In this document: piece after piece, positions 1 to 11,044 of the stretch
Layout of the letters: each line of letters opens with the position of its first letter
Numbering within the stretch: position 1 is the first letter of the stretch
DNA from: Cladocopium goreaui
Lineage: Eukaryota > Sar > Dinophyceae > Suessiales > Symbiodiniaceae
Direction: 5' to 3'
DNA length: 64,000 nucleotides
Assembly (NCBI GenBank): GCA_947184155.2
Contig: CAMXCT020000311.1
Coordinates: forward strand, 124,001 to 188,000
The notes under the pieces: model-generated
What the model was told of the DNA's origin: nothing
What the model saw: the letters and a program-made list of their open reading frames with translations, nothing else
The model's database searches: none
Program-made: the position numbers and the translations under genes

Positions 1-125
1 CTATTTTTACCATGCTTTCTGCAGCGTCTTGAATCTTCGGGAGAGGGAACAAGATGATTCAACCATTGACTTGCAACGGTAAAATCTGGATGGTCAACTT
101 TTGAAAAACATATTCTTTCAAATAT

Positions 126-227
126 TCCTCTGGTAATTTAACATAGCTATTGAAAATGGCCATGTATAGTGAGTTTTCCCATTAAAAATTGTGATTTTCC
201 ATAGTTATATTAGTTTACCAGAGGGTA
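126..227. repeat. M1 element
   Basis: M1 family: roughly 100-130 bp, ends TACCCTCTGGTAA / TTACCAGAGGGTA, core TAGCTATTGAAAATGGCCAT. This copy has a mutated left end (TTCCTCTGG). A degenerate second copy follows at about 228-335. Confidence 0.8.
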
Positions 228-338
228 TTCCTCTGGTGATTTGCCAAAGCCATGGAAAATTGCCGATTTGTAGATGATCCACTTCTGAAACACAACAAAT
301 GTCCCATGGCTATCAGGTCGACTACCAGTGGCTAGTTG

Positions 339-445
339 CTACACGATGCCCACGTCGCGGCTCACGGCGCCTGCCCCACGCCCCATGTAAATCTCAGCCT
401 GGTCAGCTGAGAAAATGGTGCCTTCCTCCTGGGGGTTGCATCCCA
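339..445 (-). CDS. Candidate exon
   Basis: GC-rich island in AT-rich DNA. Minus strand after acceptor-like TTACTAAG reads GCNPQEEGTIFSADQAEIYM...DVGIV then TAG, or a GTGTAGC donor just before it. GC-rich third positions support this frame. Confidence 0.35.
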
Positions 446-537
446 CTTAGTAAATGGCACCTTTATACTGTAGTTGATTTACCGAACTAAAAGATGTTTA
501 TTTTCCAGTGCGTTCTGTTAGTTTACCATTTCGGGTA
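446..537. repeat. M1 element, degenerate
   Basis: Right end ACCATTTCGGGTA is a variant terminus; the left end is lost next to the candidate exon 339-445. Confidence 0.6.
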
Positions 538-1109
538 TATCTCCATTAAATCCCCATTCAAGTCTATTAAATCAAAACTAAATCCCATGAAATATCACCA
601 TTAAATCATAGTAAATGGTTAGCCCATATATTGCTTGGGCTATGTCCCTTTTTGCAACTGGCTAATTGATGGGGATCCTAAACACAATTTCACCCGCAAG
701 ATCCCGATCCAAGGGATGTGGAAACCAGTGCTTTCCCGTGCAGGAAATGATCTACAAACAGTGAAAATTTCCACATCGATGTGAGTTTACAGAGTTTAAA
801 TCCCAATTTTTCCTGATACCGTACTGATGTGGGAAAGTATGAAAATTTCGGAGCCATTTGGGGGGCACACAAGCCATTTTCAGACCCATGCTTGTTGGTC
901 GTTAATATTTCGTGCATAAATCTCCCGAATTCTCGCGGCAGGGGGCGACATTGGCTATCCTAGTAAGCCCCGTTCATGTCCATGGGGATTGTCCGGGATT
1001 TTAACAATCCATGTTTGAGACCTTGAGGCCTCTTTACACCAAATTCTACACGAAATTGATGAAATCCCATACTTGATGTCACATAAAGATCCAATGATAT
1101 ACTTCCCGG

Positions 1110-1206
1110 GATTCTAACATAGCTATTGAAAACTACTCATTTATAAGTCAGTTACCCATTAAAATTGTGCTTGTCCATCATAATTATGTTAGTTTACCAG
1201 AGGGTA
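1110..1206. repeat. M1 element, left end decayed
   Basis: Intact right terminus TTTACCAGAGGGTA; recognisable core. Confidence 0.65.
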
Positions 1207-1217
1207 TGTATTATATA

Positions 1218-1346
1218 TACCATCTGGTTATGACTCACATAGCCATGGTATAGATGGCCCATAGAAATAGATGATTTTCCCAGCGACATCAACCTCCATT
1301 TATGGTTGGGATTTTCCATGGCTATGTTAGTCATAACCAGAGGGTA
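1218..1346. repeat. M1 element
   Basis: Ends TACCATCTGGTTATGACT and AGTCATAACCAGAGGGTA; subfamily with GTTATGAC instead of GTAAAC. Confidence 0.75.
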
Positions 1347-1429
1347 TATATATATACTATATATATATATACTCTATATATATACTCTATATATGTATAT
1401 ATATGTCCATCCCAGTATGTGAAGTTTAC

Positions 1430-1524
1430 CCCCATGGAAAAATTGCTGGGGATTCATCAAGAAGATCTCCGAATCGAAAAATTCAGCCCCGCCATGTTCA
1501 TTGACCGCGGTATACATGGCAAAT
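1430..1524 (-). CDS. Candidate internal exon
   Basis: From TATCTAAG| to GGG G|GTAAAC, reading RFAMYTAVNEHGGAEFFDSE and on to NPQQFFHG. Lengths agree with phase at both ends. A plus-strand reading is also open. Confidence 0.3.
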
Positions 1525-1672
1525 CTTAGATACACCTTTTAAAACAAACGCAAGAAAACGTTCATTTAGCTGGGATTCATATATCACATAGATTCACATA
1601 GCATCAACGGATATTAAAATAGTTCACTTTCCGAATAGGCTGAAAATCGGGCACACCCTATATATATATATA

Positions 1673-1829
1673 TACCCTCTGGTGAACGTTTACATAGCAA
1701 TGGAAAGATCCACCATGCTATTCATGGGAAAATCCACTATTTCTATGGCCATTTTCCATAGCTTTTTGTATGTTCACCACTATTTCTATAGCCATTTTCC
1801 ATAGCAAACTGTTAGTTCACCAGAGGGTA
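1673..1829. repeat. M1 element, enlarged
   Basis: Intact termini; the core contains a second partial copy of the right arm. Confidence 0.75.
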
Positions 1830-1981
1830 TATTCCCTCCATTCATCGCCATGAAGTTGACCCCACCTCTGTTGGCCCCGAAAGGCGCGCACACTGAAGGT
1901 CTCCTGAAAGGTGATGATTTCAACAGCAAAGTCCCGTGGGTTTCAGCACCAAGACGTCACCCTGCAACAAGGACATTCCCA
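1824..1981 (+). CDS. Candidate exon after an M1 intron
   Basis: Follows the M1 acceptor GTTCACCAG; AG GGT ATA leads to GIFPPFIAMKLTPPLLAPKG and 32 more codons to CCA|GTATCC. Phase agrees with an upstream reading ending ACCCTCTG at 1681. The minus strand is also open (ETFSVRAFRG) but would meet a TGA at the element junction. Confidence 0.4.
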
Positions 1982-2064
1982 GTATCCTTTAAAGCCTGGA
2001 ATGTAGTGCTAATCTCAGATACCAAAACTAAAGAAATCTTGAGCTATCAATTTTCCCTAGCGTA

Positions 2065-2160
2065 TACCCTCTGGTAATCTAGCATAGTCATTGAAAATGA
2101 ACATGTTCAATAGGCAAAACAACTACAAAGGGGTAATTGTCCACAGCTTCAAATTACCAG
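2065..2160. repeat. M1 element, degenerate
   Basis: Left terminus TACCCTCTGGTAAT, right end AAATTACCAG without GGGTA. Confidence 0.6.
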
Positions 2161-2199
2161 ACCATGGTGCAGCTTCGACTCAGAGGTCGCCCCTAATCT

Positions 2200-3400
2200 T
2201 GCCCCAAATAATGTATAGGGAGTCACAGTTGGCTCATGTATACAGTAAATAAATTGAGATGTGTACATCGTCCATCATCAAACTTAGGGAGATGAAGTAT
2301 CTATATAGAATCCATATCTTAAAAACCGGCGAGTAGCTGTGTCTCTCTTGTGTCTCTGGCCCCAAGTGAGCAGTGCCTACAACCTTCTAAGAATCCTTTG
2401 TTGAATCTTTAGCCTCATACCATCCCAAATAACATGGACCATGGACCCTGAGACTAGCACGTCTGTAGAGGAAAGTAGTGTAACCCCCAACTCATGGCAT
2501 GGTCGAGCTGTCAAACTGTCCCGGGATCATTGTTCGGGTGTGCATCTTCATATGGGAATGGGTCAAAACCCTGGTACCCCTAGTGAACCCCAAAATAGCT
2601 GGTAAATGGATGTTCATCCCACTAAAAATGTATCTATAGGTATTGACCCATACCCATATCTGAAGTTTACTTTGTCTGACTGTTGGTGAATAGCGTAAAA
2701 ACGCCTCTTAGCCTATAACGATCAAGAAACATGTCAACCATCAATTATGTATGCGTAAGGAGATCCTCATGTTTCCAGGGTCGATCTTCTTGTCTGTTGT
2801 GTATAAGTGGGCCATGAAAATACCTGTATCCGATTCCATCTGTTGGTGAGCAGCTATTCCTGCTATGGGTGAGTTTGCAATCCTTCTTAAACCAGGTGGC
2901 ACAACCCACTATATATATACATCTATATACATCTATATACTAGTTCATAGCCAACCAACTGCCATGTCTCAATGACATCCCCTACTTGATGTCAAACCCC
3001 TCATTCTTGCTGTTTAAATCATCTTTTTGTTGGTAACATCACCTATGCCAACCCCCCAAAAAAATGCCAAAAGTGGTTCCAGGATGGTACGTTTCCAACG
3101 TTTCTATCTTGTCAGGGGGTCCCTATACTTGGATTTGCAAGTCTGGGGCTCCAAAAAAAAAAACAAAACACTCCCTCAAAGGTGGATGTCCCATTGGGAA
3201 AATCAACGATCACAGACTATATTTATAGCCAAGAAAGTATAGACAATTCCCCAATCTGTAGATTTGGCTAAGAAAACTGGGAAAAATAACCCTGGTTTTC
3301 ACGAATTCGTCCCCATTCCGTGGCTTATCCCATTCATAAATGGGTTATGTAAACTAACCCCGGATACTCAGCAGTTACTGTAGCAAGTGCGTTGATCCAA
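2200..3400. other. AT-rich DNA without a recognised gene
   Basis: No M1/M2 copy and no convincing exon seen. Short TATACATC repeats at 2910-2940. Confidence 0.5.
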
Positions 3401-3414
3401 ATAAACAGTCCTCT

Positions 3415-3526
3415 TACCCTCTGGCAAACGGTTACATAACTGGAAAATCACCATGCTATTCATGGGAAAATCAACTATTTCTATGGCCATTTTCAATAGC
3501 GAACTGTAACAAATTACCAGAGGGTA
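3415..3526. repeat. M1 element
   Basis: Both termini present (CTCTGGCAAAC; ATTACCAGAGGGTA). Confidence 0.8.
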
Positions 3527-3851
3527 TAAGTTGGTTTATAAACCATTATAACCCCTATTAACTATAGTTATATCATGTTGTATCTACCATAAACCATAGA
3601 ATTTCATCGTTCTTGTTCACAGTAAATGAAATCCCATGAAATCCCAGTAAACCACCGATGATTTTCCCAACTCAACTTCCAGTTTGGGGATTCCCATTGC
3701 CATGGATGATTCCCGGAGTCTATATTCCACTATATTCCATACTAATTATTAGTATTGTACATGTATTTATAATTAATATTATATTATATATATATATGTA
3801 TAATATTCGCATTATAAATATGACATACACTTGATTCCCCAATCTGTATAG

Positions 3852-3968
3852 ATTGTATCACCATCACCGCATCACCTGCTCCATCGGGCCTGCCGCTTCA
3901 ACCTTGCGTCGCGCGCCGTGCGCGTCACTTCCTGGCACGCTGCGCGTTGCGGTGAACGCAAGAAGTGA
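3852..3968 (+). CDS. Candidate exon in a GC-rich island
   Basis: After TGTATAG| reads IVSPSPHHLLHRACRFNLAS...CGERKK and TGA, with about 80% G/C at third positions over the core. The minus strand (ARSSLLAFTATRSVPGSDAH) is a real competitor. Confidence 0.3.
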   Translation: MVSPSPHHLLHRACRFNLASRAVRVTSWHAARCGERKK

Positions 3969-4447
3969 AGAACGTGCCGTTTTTTGTGGATAAAACAATG
4001 TCATAAATAGTAAAACCATAGGAAAACCGTGGGAAAATGGTGATTTAACCAGCAACAATGGAGATATATAGATTTTGCTAGGGGATATCCACAATCTATT
4101 AATGGTTTATACCACATAAAAATGGTACATTTGTGACTGGGAATGGAAAGTATCTATAGTCAATGGGAATGATTACTATAACAATTAGTGATATATTATT
4201 GATCGTATTACTATGGTTAATAGTAATGTGGGTAAAATAATGTCATAAACCACCCATGACTGGGAATGGTCAACATACCACCTATTGGAATGGTGATGAC
4301 TGGGGGGATGGTTTACGACATGGTTTTACCCACATTATTGTACCAACCTGGGGATTTTAGCAGCAAACATGATGGGATTTCACGAGCAACCATTGGCTTT
4401 TGATGGGATATAACAATAGGGATTTCGTGAGACAAAAAATGGGGATT

Positions 4448-4551
4448 TACCCTCTGGTAATTTAACATAGCTATTGAAAATGGCCATTTATAGTGGATTT
4501 TCCCATTAAAAGTGGCAATGTTCAATAGTTATGTTAGTTTACCAGATGGTA
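4448..4551. repeat. M1 element
   Basis: Termini TACCCTCTGGTAAT and TTTACCAGATGGTA. Confidence 0.8.
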
Positions 4552-4845
4552 ATCATCCAAAATCTCAGGTTTTCCCCAAAAAAACATTGGTTGGGGGTTT
4601 TTCATCGGGTCGAACTATCGAACACAAGGTGTGTTTGTTCTACGCTATTACTGGTGCTTACTGGGGAATCATTCCCGAAAATTCCCTACGCTTAGCACCA
4701 GTAAGGCTATGGTTGGTTACTCTATACTCTATACTCTAATCATATCCCATAATCCATGGTTTTTCCTAGAAAAAAATCTCCAGCATATCATCATATCATC
4801 GGTTCTTGACCCATGTTTGGGGATGAGTTGATGCACAAACAGCAC

Positions 4846-4938
4846 CCTGGCTGGGTCACAGAAACCCGGCTGAGTTGGGCCGCTTGAGCCGCCCCAAATG
4901 TTGACCTTTGAGGTGGTTTCATCCTTCGGGAAAGTTCT
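4846..4938 (-). CDS. Candidate internal exon
   Basis: Strong acceptor CATCTTTTTTTCAG| then 31 codons (RTFPKDETTSKVNIWGGSSG...) to AGG|GTGCTG. Phase 0 at both ends. Confidence 0.4.
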
Positions 4939-5618
4939 CTGAAAAAAAGATGGTACCTCCGAAAAATAGTAACCCCTCAAAAGATGTCGATTTTTTTCGT
5001 GTTTCCCGGATGGTACTTCGATGACCTTTTACACATATGTTCTAGGCATCCAACTTTTCTATCTTTGTGGGCGGTGCTATAAATTGGCCGTAAGTATCTC
5101 ATTAAACCCTCATGATTGATGGTTAAACCCATAAAACTCCCTATCATTTCTATATAGTCATATATCACCCATTAGTTGCCCATTATACCACCATATAGTG
5201 TGGTTGATTTTATACTCAATCTGAAATCCTCAATGATCTCTATCTTTATATATCTTTAAAACTGTATATACTTCGATTTGCCTAAGGGGACATAAAAGAT
5301 TCCCAAATACTGTGGCAACCCAACAACAAGCCATCCCATTCACCAACCATTTGGGGGCCACTTGACATCATCTCATTTCTAGGGGTATAGCCAAATTCAT
5401 AAACCCCAAACTTGGGAATGGGTTGTTCTATGCCATAATCATCCATGATTCTCCTCCTTCTCCCACGTTTATCCTATATCACCCGATATTTTCCCATTAA
5501 TCTCCCACTATATCCCATGATTATTGGCTCTAGCACATGAAATCGTAGGTATGACTTCACTACTATAGCTTTCCCTACTATGGCTTAACCATGATGAATC
5601 TCATCCCAAATCTTCCCT

Positions 5619-5749
5619 CTAAATCCCCAACACAAGCTCCTTCTGAGGCTGACCCACTTCATCCACCAGGATGTCCTCAGTGCTGTCCATTCGTCTTGAA
5701 GACATCAGGGGGTACTTGTCTTGGCCCAGAAAATGTTTTTCGAAAATGG
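5619..5749 (-). CDS. Candidate terminal exon
   Basis: After CAACATGAG| reads IFEKHFLGQDKYPLMSSRRM...QKELVLGI then TAG. About 62% G/C at third positions. No family recognised. Confidence 0.45.
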
Positions 5750-6116
5750 CTCATGTTGGGATCTGAAGCAAAACCACCATTTTGAGCGTGTTGAGTTCTG
5801 TGAACACGAACTTCCCAGTCCCATGCCCCTGGTGTTCTGAAATCTGGGTTTGATCATCTCAATAAATCTCGTCACCCCTCACCCTGCCAAACATGCCAGA
5901 AATTCGATGAGAAATTTACGGCAGCAACCTCTAGACTCTACACAAACGTTTCTGAAAAACTTCGAAGAACAAACGTTTCTGGACAACTTCGAAGAAACGT
6001 AGCAAACTTGCTCCGAATGAGCACCTAACATCATATGGGGATGATCGCCACGTGTTGATTTTTGGGGATTTTTAAGGGGGATTTCGGCAGCAAGAGTCAA
6101 GCCATTGTTGGGGTGA

Positions 6117-6166
6117 TTCCCCTCTGGTAAACGTTTACAATAGCTATGTTAAATTACCGGAGGGTA
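6117..6166. repeat. M1 deletion derivative (50 bp)
   Basis: Both arms present (CCCCTCTGGTAAACG, AAATTACCGGAGGGTA) with the whole core missing. Confidence 0.7.
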
Positions 6167-6254
6167 AATTTAAAAGACTCCTGAGACAAAGAACTCCAGG
6201 CCAAATGAGGAATGTTCAAAACCGGAAATGTCGTCTCTTTATACTGGTTGTTTT

Positions 6255-6419
6255 TTATAGGGATTTCCACAATGGATTGTGATAGTCCCCTTTTTTTATT
6301 GGATAATATAACTCCCTAGAGTCATCAACAGGGGTTGATAGCGGCCACTGCTCAATTTTTTCAACGAGGTGCCTGAAGGTATGCCTCAACGGCTCCAAGG
6401 TGTTCATTGCTTTTGGAGC
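6255..6419 (-). CDS. Candidate exon
   Basis: Strong acceptor TCGCTTTTTTCAG| then APKAMNTLEPLRHTFRHLVE...VDDSRELYYP, open to TAA at 6255. The 3' border may lie earlier. Confidence 0.4.
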   Translation of the reverse strand, partial: APKAMNTLEPLRHTFRHLVEKIEQWPLSTPVDDSRELYYPIKKGDYHNPLWKSL

Positions 6420-6895
6420 CTGAAAAAAGCGAGCTGAAAAAAAAACATCGAAGGGATGGAATGTTAAACATGGCGTTGTACATCTACGCGGCAACAAAAA
6501 GGGGAGGTCAAACATTTGTACATCTACGCATACCCACATTCTTGTGTTTCAGTCGTGTGTGTGTGTGTCTGTGTGTTACCCGTTCTGGAGATAAAATATT
6601 CAGATTGACCATCAGTTGAATATAAAACCTGACAATCCTCAACTAGAACAACATCGGAATATTGAAATCGGAATAATTATGGTCATCTGTCTGTGCCATA
6701 TATGTGGATAATATATGTTTTTTATATATCTGAATAGATTTCATCCTTACTCATCTGGTCGGCAGTTTCAACTCATCCCGGCAATATGATCATAAGCGTC
6801 ATCACCCCTTTTCAAAAGTTTCTAGCCTTGAAAATCAAAAAATGACGAATGAAGACCAGCAAGTCTTCAAAACATTGGATCCATCCGTGAAGGTA

Positions 6896-7126
6896 TACCC
6901 TCTGGTAAACGTTTACATAACTATGGAAAATCACCATTTTTAATAGGTAAATCAACTATAAATTGCTATTTAGTGGTGATTTAATAGACTTGAATAGGGA
7001 TTTAATGGAGATATACCCTCTGGTAAACGTTTACATAACTATCGAAAATCACCATTTTTTCATGGGAAAACTCACTATTTCTATGGCCATGTTCAATAGC
7101 TACCTAAGAGTCATTACCAGAGGGTA
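6896..7126. repeat. Two M1 elements in tandem
   Basis: Copies start at 6896 and 7014; the first lacks a right terminus and has the GGTGATTTAATAGACTTG extension also seen at 12903-12960 and 51707-51760. Confidence 0.75.
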
Positions 7127-7471
7127 GAAATCTCCATCCTTACAGGATGGGGAAAACCAGTGATGTGTAAGTATCATACACTATTGACTATTGTTATTAT
7201 AGTTATCTAACGAACTGGGGCCCCATCCTGTACCCTACAGCTTGGGTCAATTTGGGTCAATCCAACCCTCTGAGCTTCACTGAATTTCCCCTCCAAACGG
7301 GTGCCACTGTCTCCCAACTTTGGGGACTTGGATACCGAATGACCAGCCCTTTTGTGGGTCATTTTGGTACCCCCATGAAATGCCGATGTTTCGCTCTTTT
7401 TTATCCGCACGATTTCGATTCATTGTTGATTGAATCCCAATGTTTCTTTGCTTAAACCACCTTTGTTGTAT

Positions 7472-7587
7472 TACCCTCTGGTAAACATACAAAAAGCTAT
7501 TGAACATGGCCCAGTCGAAATAGTTGATTTACCCATTAATAGCATGGTGATTTTCCATAGTTTTTTGTATGTTTACCAGGCCGGGTA
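7472..7587. repeat. M1 element, mixed termini
   Basis: Left TACCCTCTGG, right CCAGGCCGGGTA. Confidence 0.8.
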
Positions 7588-7673
7588 AAGCCCATTTTTC
7601 GTTGGTTACTGTAATCCCCCCCTTTTGTTAAAGTAACTCCCCCCGTTTCGTTGGTGAAACCGCCCTTTTTGGT

Positions 7674-7751
7674 TCAAGCGAACCGACGCTTTGTCGCTGC
7701 CGCGCCTACGGTCCAAAGGTCGATGAACACTGGGCCCTTGCGCTCCAACTC
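7674..7751 (-). CDS. Candidate terminal exon
   Basis: After AAAGCGTTAG| reads ELERKGPVFIDLWTVGAAAT, KRRFA, TGA. 72% G/C at third positions. The same bases are open in another frame (RFTVFPAVTKALGV). Confidence 0.4.
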   Translation of the reverse strand, partial: ELERKGPVFIDLWTVGAAATKRRFA

Positions 7752-7904
7752 CTAACGCTTTCGTAACCGCTGGGAAGACGGTGAAGCGCAAAAAAAAAAC
7801 GCTGGGGTCCAAAGATTCTGAAGATCTATCTATTGCTAAATATGGCCCGATTGTTTCATTGATATAACTATGGTTTATGGTAGATATAAGTATCTGGTTG
7901 GTGG

Positions 7905-8020
7905 TAACCCCTCTGGTAAACGTTTACATAACTATGGAAAATCACCATGCTATTAATGGGTAAATCAACTATTTCGACTGGGCCATGTTCAATAGCTTTT
8001 TGTATGTTTACCAGAGGGTA
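7905..8020. repeat. M1 element
   Basis: Left CCCCTCTGGTAAACG, right TTTACCAGAGGGTA; followed 14 bp later by an M2 copy. Confidence 0.8.
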
Positions 8021-8034
8021 TCCTATATTGCGAA

Positions 8035-8138
8035 CTGGTTGGTGGTTTCAACCCCTCTGAAAAATGTGAGTTCGTCAGTTGGGATGATGAAATTCCCAAT
8101 ATATGGAAAAATAAAAAATGTTCCAAACCACCAACCAG
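8035..8138. repeat. M2 element
   Basis: M2 family: about 105-130 bp, ends CTGGTTGGTGGTTT / AAACCACCAACCAG. Flanks CGAA and CTAA; the empty site TATTGCTAAATATGGCCC is present at 7831-7848. Confidence 0.8.
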
Positions 8139-8139
8139 C

Positions 8140-9000
8140 TAAATATGGCCCTTATTGCGTTCCTTGGTTGAAATGTTAGATTGAGTATGTATATAAGAGC
8201 GATGTCAGACTCATTTTACCCCCCATAATAATATAATCCACAATTGATCCAGGCGAAAATGAGTGGTTGGGATTTTCTGGGAACTAGTACATCATCATAT
8301 TTGTATCATTTCAGCATGCCATTCTATAGTCTAATGTAATTGATCCAATCATAAATATGTCTGTTTTTGATATGATAGTCTATATGCTATCCCAGCAATA
8401 ACGATAATCCAGTTATAGTGGGATTTACATCATTCTATTAAAGTTGTAATAAGTGTGCTACTATTGATGGATTCAGTTTCCGGGTGTGATTAAGTAGCAG
8501 CAATATAATCAAGTTGTGACAGTTGTACAACCCGTCAGTCTGGCTAGCAACCAACATGGTTATAACGAACATGATGGATTAGGAACCAACATGTAAATTG
8601 GTTATCATCGTAACTATCCGATTTATTGGATTGACCTAACACCACAAGCCGCCTATTGGGGAGGATTGGAAAGTTGCAGACCCGTCACACTGACAAATCA
8701 CGGAAATCAATGCTCTGGACCATCGCTAACCAGCCAAAGTTATCATGTTGTCAACTCTCTGTTGTCCAAGAATATGATGTCAATTATGTCCAAGAAAATA
8801 TCCATGTCATGTGATCAATCTATTTTTTGTCTATAAACTCTGTTATGGGATCTATTTTCGACACGATCTTCGTCCATTTATAGCAACCCGCAACAGTAAC
8901 CCCACTACAGTAACTAAACTAAACACTCACGAGTCCGTGGGTCTTACACAAAAAGGTCGATGCAACGATGAAAAAATAGGAATCCCATAGAAATCCCATA
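8140..9000. other. AT-rich DNA without a recognised gene
   Basis: No long frame, no inverted-repeat element, no GC-rich island. Confidence 0.5.
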
Positions 9001-9011
9001 GAAATCCCAAT

Positions 9012-9129
9012 TACCCTCTGGTAAACGTTTACATAACGAACTGGAAAATCACCATGCTATTAATGGGTAAATCAACTATTTCTATGGCCATGGCTTCAAT
9101 AGCTTTTTCTTCGTTTACCAGGCCGGGTA
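9012..9129. repeat. M1 element, mixed termini
   Basis: Left TACCCTCTGG, right CCAGGCCGGGTA; core carries AACGAACTGG. Confidence 0.8.
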
Positions 9130-9340
9130 TAGATATAGAATGATATAGATATATCGCATCAATATGAATCAGCAGGAATCCCATAGAAATCATCACCAAG
9201 GATCATCCTAATTCCATCCTACAGTCCCAGCTTTTAGAAGCCAGCCAGTCCTATGTAGCTGGATGGGGCTTAAATTTCACGGGAAAATGGAGGTTTTTTC
9301 ATGGGAAAACCCATAGGAAAACTATAGGAAAATGGAGGTT

Positions 9341-9455
9341 TACCCTCTGGTATAAACTAACAGTTCGCTGTGAAAAATGGCCCAGGTATAGTTGATTTAC
9401 CGCACTTAAAAGTGGTGATTTTCCAGTTCGTTATGCAAACGTTTACCAGAGGGTA
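9341..9455. repeat. M1 element
   Basis: Intact termini; core with TTCCAGTTCG. A stray right-terminus-like CCAGAGGGTA follows at 9483-9492. Confidence 0.8.
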
Positions 9456-9597
9456 AATTACTAGACGTTTTTATGTATGGTTACCAGAGGGTATCTAAAA
9501 GTCAAAGTGTATGAGAACAATCCGAAAAAACAGGACTTGGAATCCCAAAATCCTCACAGACCTATGGGTTTTCCCAGTCAAATGCTCCAAAGCTTAG

Positions 9598-9672
9598 CTG
9601 GTTGGTGGTTTCAACCTACCCCTCTGAAAAATCATGGACAAACCGTCAGTTGGGATCATAAACCGTTATAAA
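9598..9672. repeat. M2 element, right end lost
   Basis: Left end CTGGTTGGTGGTTTCAACC; core to about 9672. Preceded by TCCAAAGCTTAG, as is the copy at 27268. Confidence 0.7.
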
Positions 9673-9680
9673 CCATGAAT

Positions 9681-9787
9681 TACCCGGCCTGGTAAACCTT
9701 TACATAGCTCTGGAAAATCACCATGCTATTAATGGGAAAATGAAGTATTTTACTACGGCAAAGTTCAATAGCTATGTTAAATTACTA
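9681..9787. repeat. M1 element, GGCC variant
   Basis: Left TACCCGGCCTGG; right end decayed after AAATTACT. Confidence 0.65.
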
Positions 9788-9828
9788 TGAATTAACCATC
9801 ATTCACCATAAGATTCACCCAGATATAT

Positions 9829-9958
9829 CTGCTTGGTGGTTTTCTGTTTAAGCATCTTGAAAAATGATGGACACCTCGTCAATGGGGTTGGGATGACATC
9901 CCATAGATGAAATGGAAAAATATGGAAAATAATCCAAATGTTTGAAACCACCAACCAG
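9829..9958. repeat. M2 element
   Basis: Left CTGCTTGGTGGTTTT, right AAACCACCAACCAG; abuts the exon-like island at 9956-10048. Confidence 0.75.
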
Positions 9959-10048
9959 TCACAAACTGCGGCTTGATCCCTTCTCTTGCAACCCCACCGG
10001 GCCGGGAAATCAACGTTTAGGGCCGGGTCGATCACCGCATCACCGCAT
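9956..10048 (-). CDS. Candidate exon bordered by an M2 element
   Basis: Minus: after TTTTCCCACCAG| reads CGDAVIDPALNVDFPARWGC... to GAC TG|GTTGGTGG, the M2 edge. Plus: after the M2 edge CCAACCAG| reads HKLRLDPFSCNPTGPGNQRL... to ATC TG|GTGGGA. Strand undecided; the M2 border holds either way. Confidence 0.3.
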
Positions 10049-10109
10049 CTGGTGGGAAAATCTTTGGAGAACATCAGATACTTTGGTGAAATAGATCCCA
10101 AATGATCCC

Positions 10110-10194
10110 AACATATACATATTTTTATAGTGGATTTTCCCATGAATAGCATGGTGACTTTCCAGTTCGTTATGTAAACGTTTACCAGAGGGTA
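10110..10194. repeat. M1 element, left end lost
   Basis: Right arm with TTCCAGTTCG and ACCAGAGGGTA. Confidence 0.65.
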
Positions 10195-10208
10195 TCCTAT
10201 ATTGCTAA

Positions 10209-10314
10209 CTGGTTGGTGGTTTCAACCCCTCTGAAAAATGTGAGTTCGTCAGTTGGGATGATGAAATTCCCAATATATGGAAAAATAATCCAAATGTTCC
10301 AAACCACTAACCAG
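10209..10314. repeat. M2 element
   Basis: Ends CTGGTTGGTGG and CCACTAACCAG; with the M1 copy before it, this repeats the pair at 7905-8138. Confidence 0.8.
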
Positions 10315-10539
10315 TATATATATATATATCCATTGTCTCACTATACTGTGGTTGGCAAAAAAAACACTTGCTGTTGCTTGAATTCACCATCCCAGTTATG
10401 ATGTCCCATGAATGTCCATCATGTGGATTCCTATTGGGATGCCCCGTTATAGGTCGGTTTGCAAAAGCCTGTATTACTTTTGGAAGATCTATCAGAAAGC
10501 CTAGTTATGTTAGTCCTAAACCAACTTAGAAATCCCAAT

Positions 10540-10647
10540 TACCCTCTGATAAACTGACATAACGAACTGGAAAATCACCATAGTTAATTGGTAAATCAAC
10601 TATAAATGGCCATGTTCAATAGCTTTTTGTTACTTTACCAGATGGTA
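10540..10647. repeat. M1 element
   Basis: Left TACCCTCTGATAAAC, right TTTACCAGATGGTA. Confidence 0.75.
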
Positions 10648-10683
10648 GGCGCCACACTGCAGAACAACAACACCTTTTTTCAG

Positions 10684-10817
10684 CTTCCCACGGTCAACGT
10701 GTCGTCCTCCCATGTGGCTTCGTTGTCATCCTGCCGTTCATTGCTACCTCATGGCGCGTTTGGCAATTTATGATGTCTGCCGCTGCTGTTGGGGTCGTTG
10801 CTTTTGGGGAACAGTGA
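10684..10817 (+). CDS. Candidate terminal exon with a membrane segment
   Basis: Strong acceptor ACACCTTTTTTCAG| then SHGQRVVLPCGFVVILPFIA...AAAVGVVAFGEQ and TGA, rich in hydrophobic residues. Other frames are open too. An M1 copy ends 37 bp upstream. Confidence 0.4.
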
Positions 10818-10980
10818 TTGGCTTGTCGGGGGTGGCAACTAGGCAAAGCAGCCGTTCAAAAACAGAGCCTTAGCTTCTACCTCAACTCACTTCAGTATGC
10901 CCCATGAAAATACCACTGATTTTCCCGATGAAAACGGCCACTTAGGGTATACACCATTTTCAGACACACCCAGATGGTAC

Positions 10981-11044
10981 AAACTTATCACATCTTTTTC
11001 TCTTGGCCTCTCTCAGCAGATTCATGTTTTCATCAGATACACCT
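10981..11044 (-). CDS. Candidate internal exon
   Basis: After TTGAATTTCAG| reads GVSDENMNLLREAKRKRCDKF, donor GTACCA. Short, charged and helical. Confidence 0.3.

Noticed and set aside
11..129. Minus-strand exon GIFERICFSKVDHPDF ending at the M1 border, versus plus-strand VLNLREREQDDSTIDLQ
   Set aside because: Both have good splice-like borders; third-position composition is low on minus. I could not decide and left it out of the feature list.
1850..1920. Minus-strand exon ETFSVRAFRGQQRW
   Set aside because: Removing the adjacent M1 copy creates a TGA in this frame; the plus-strand reading of the same bases is cleaner.
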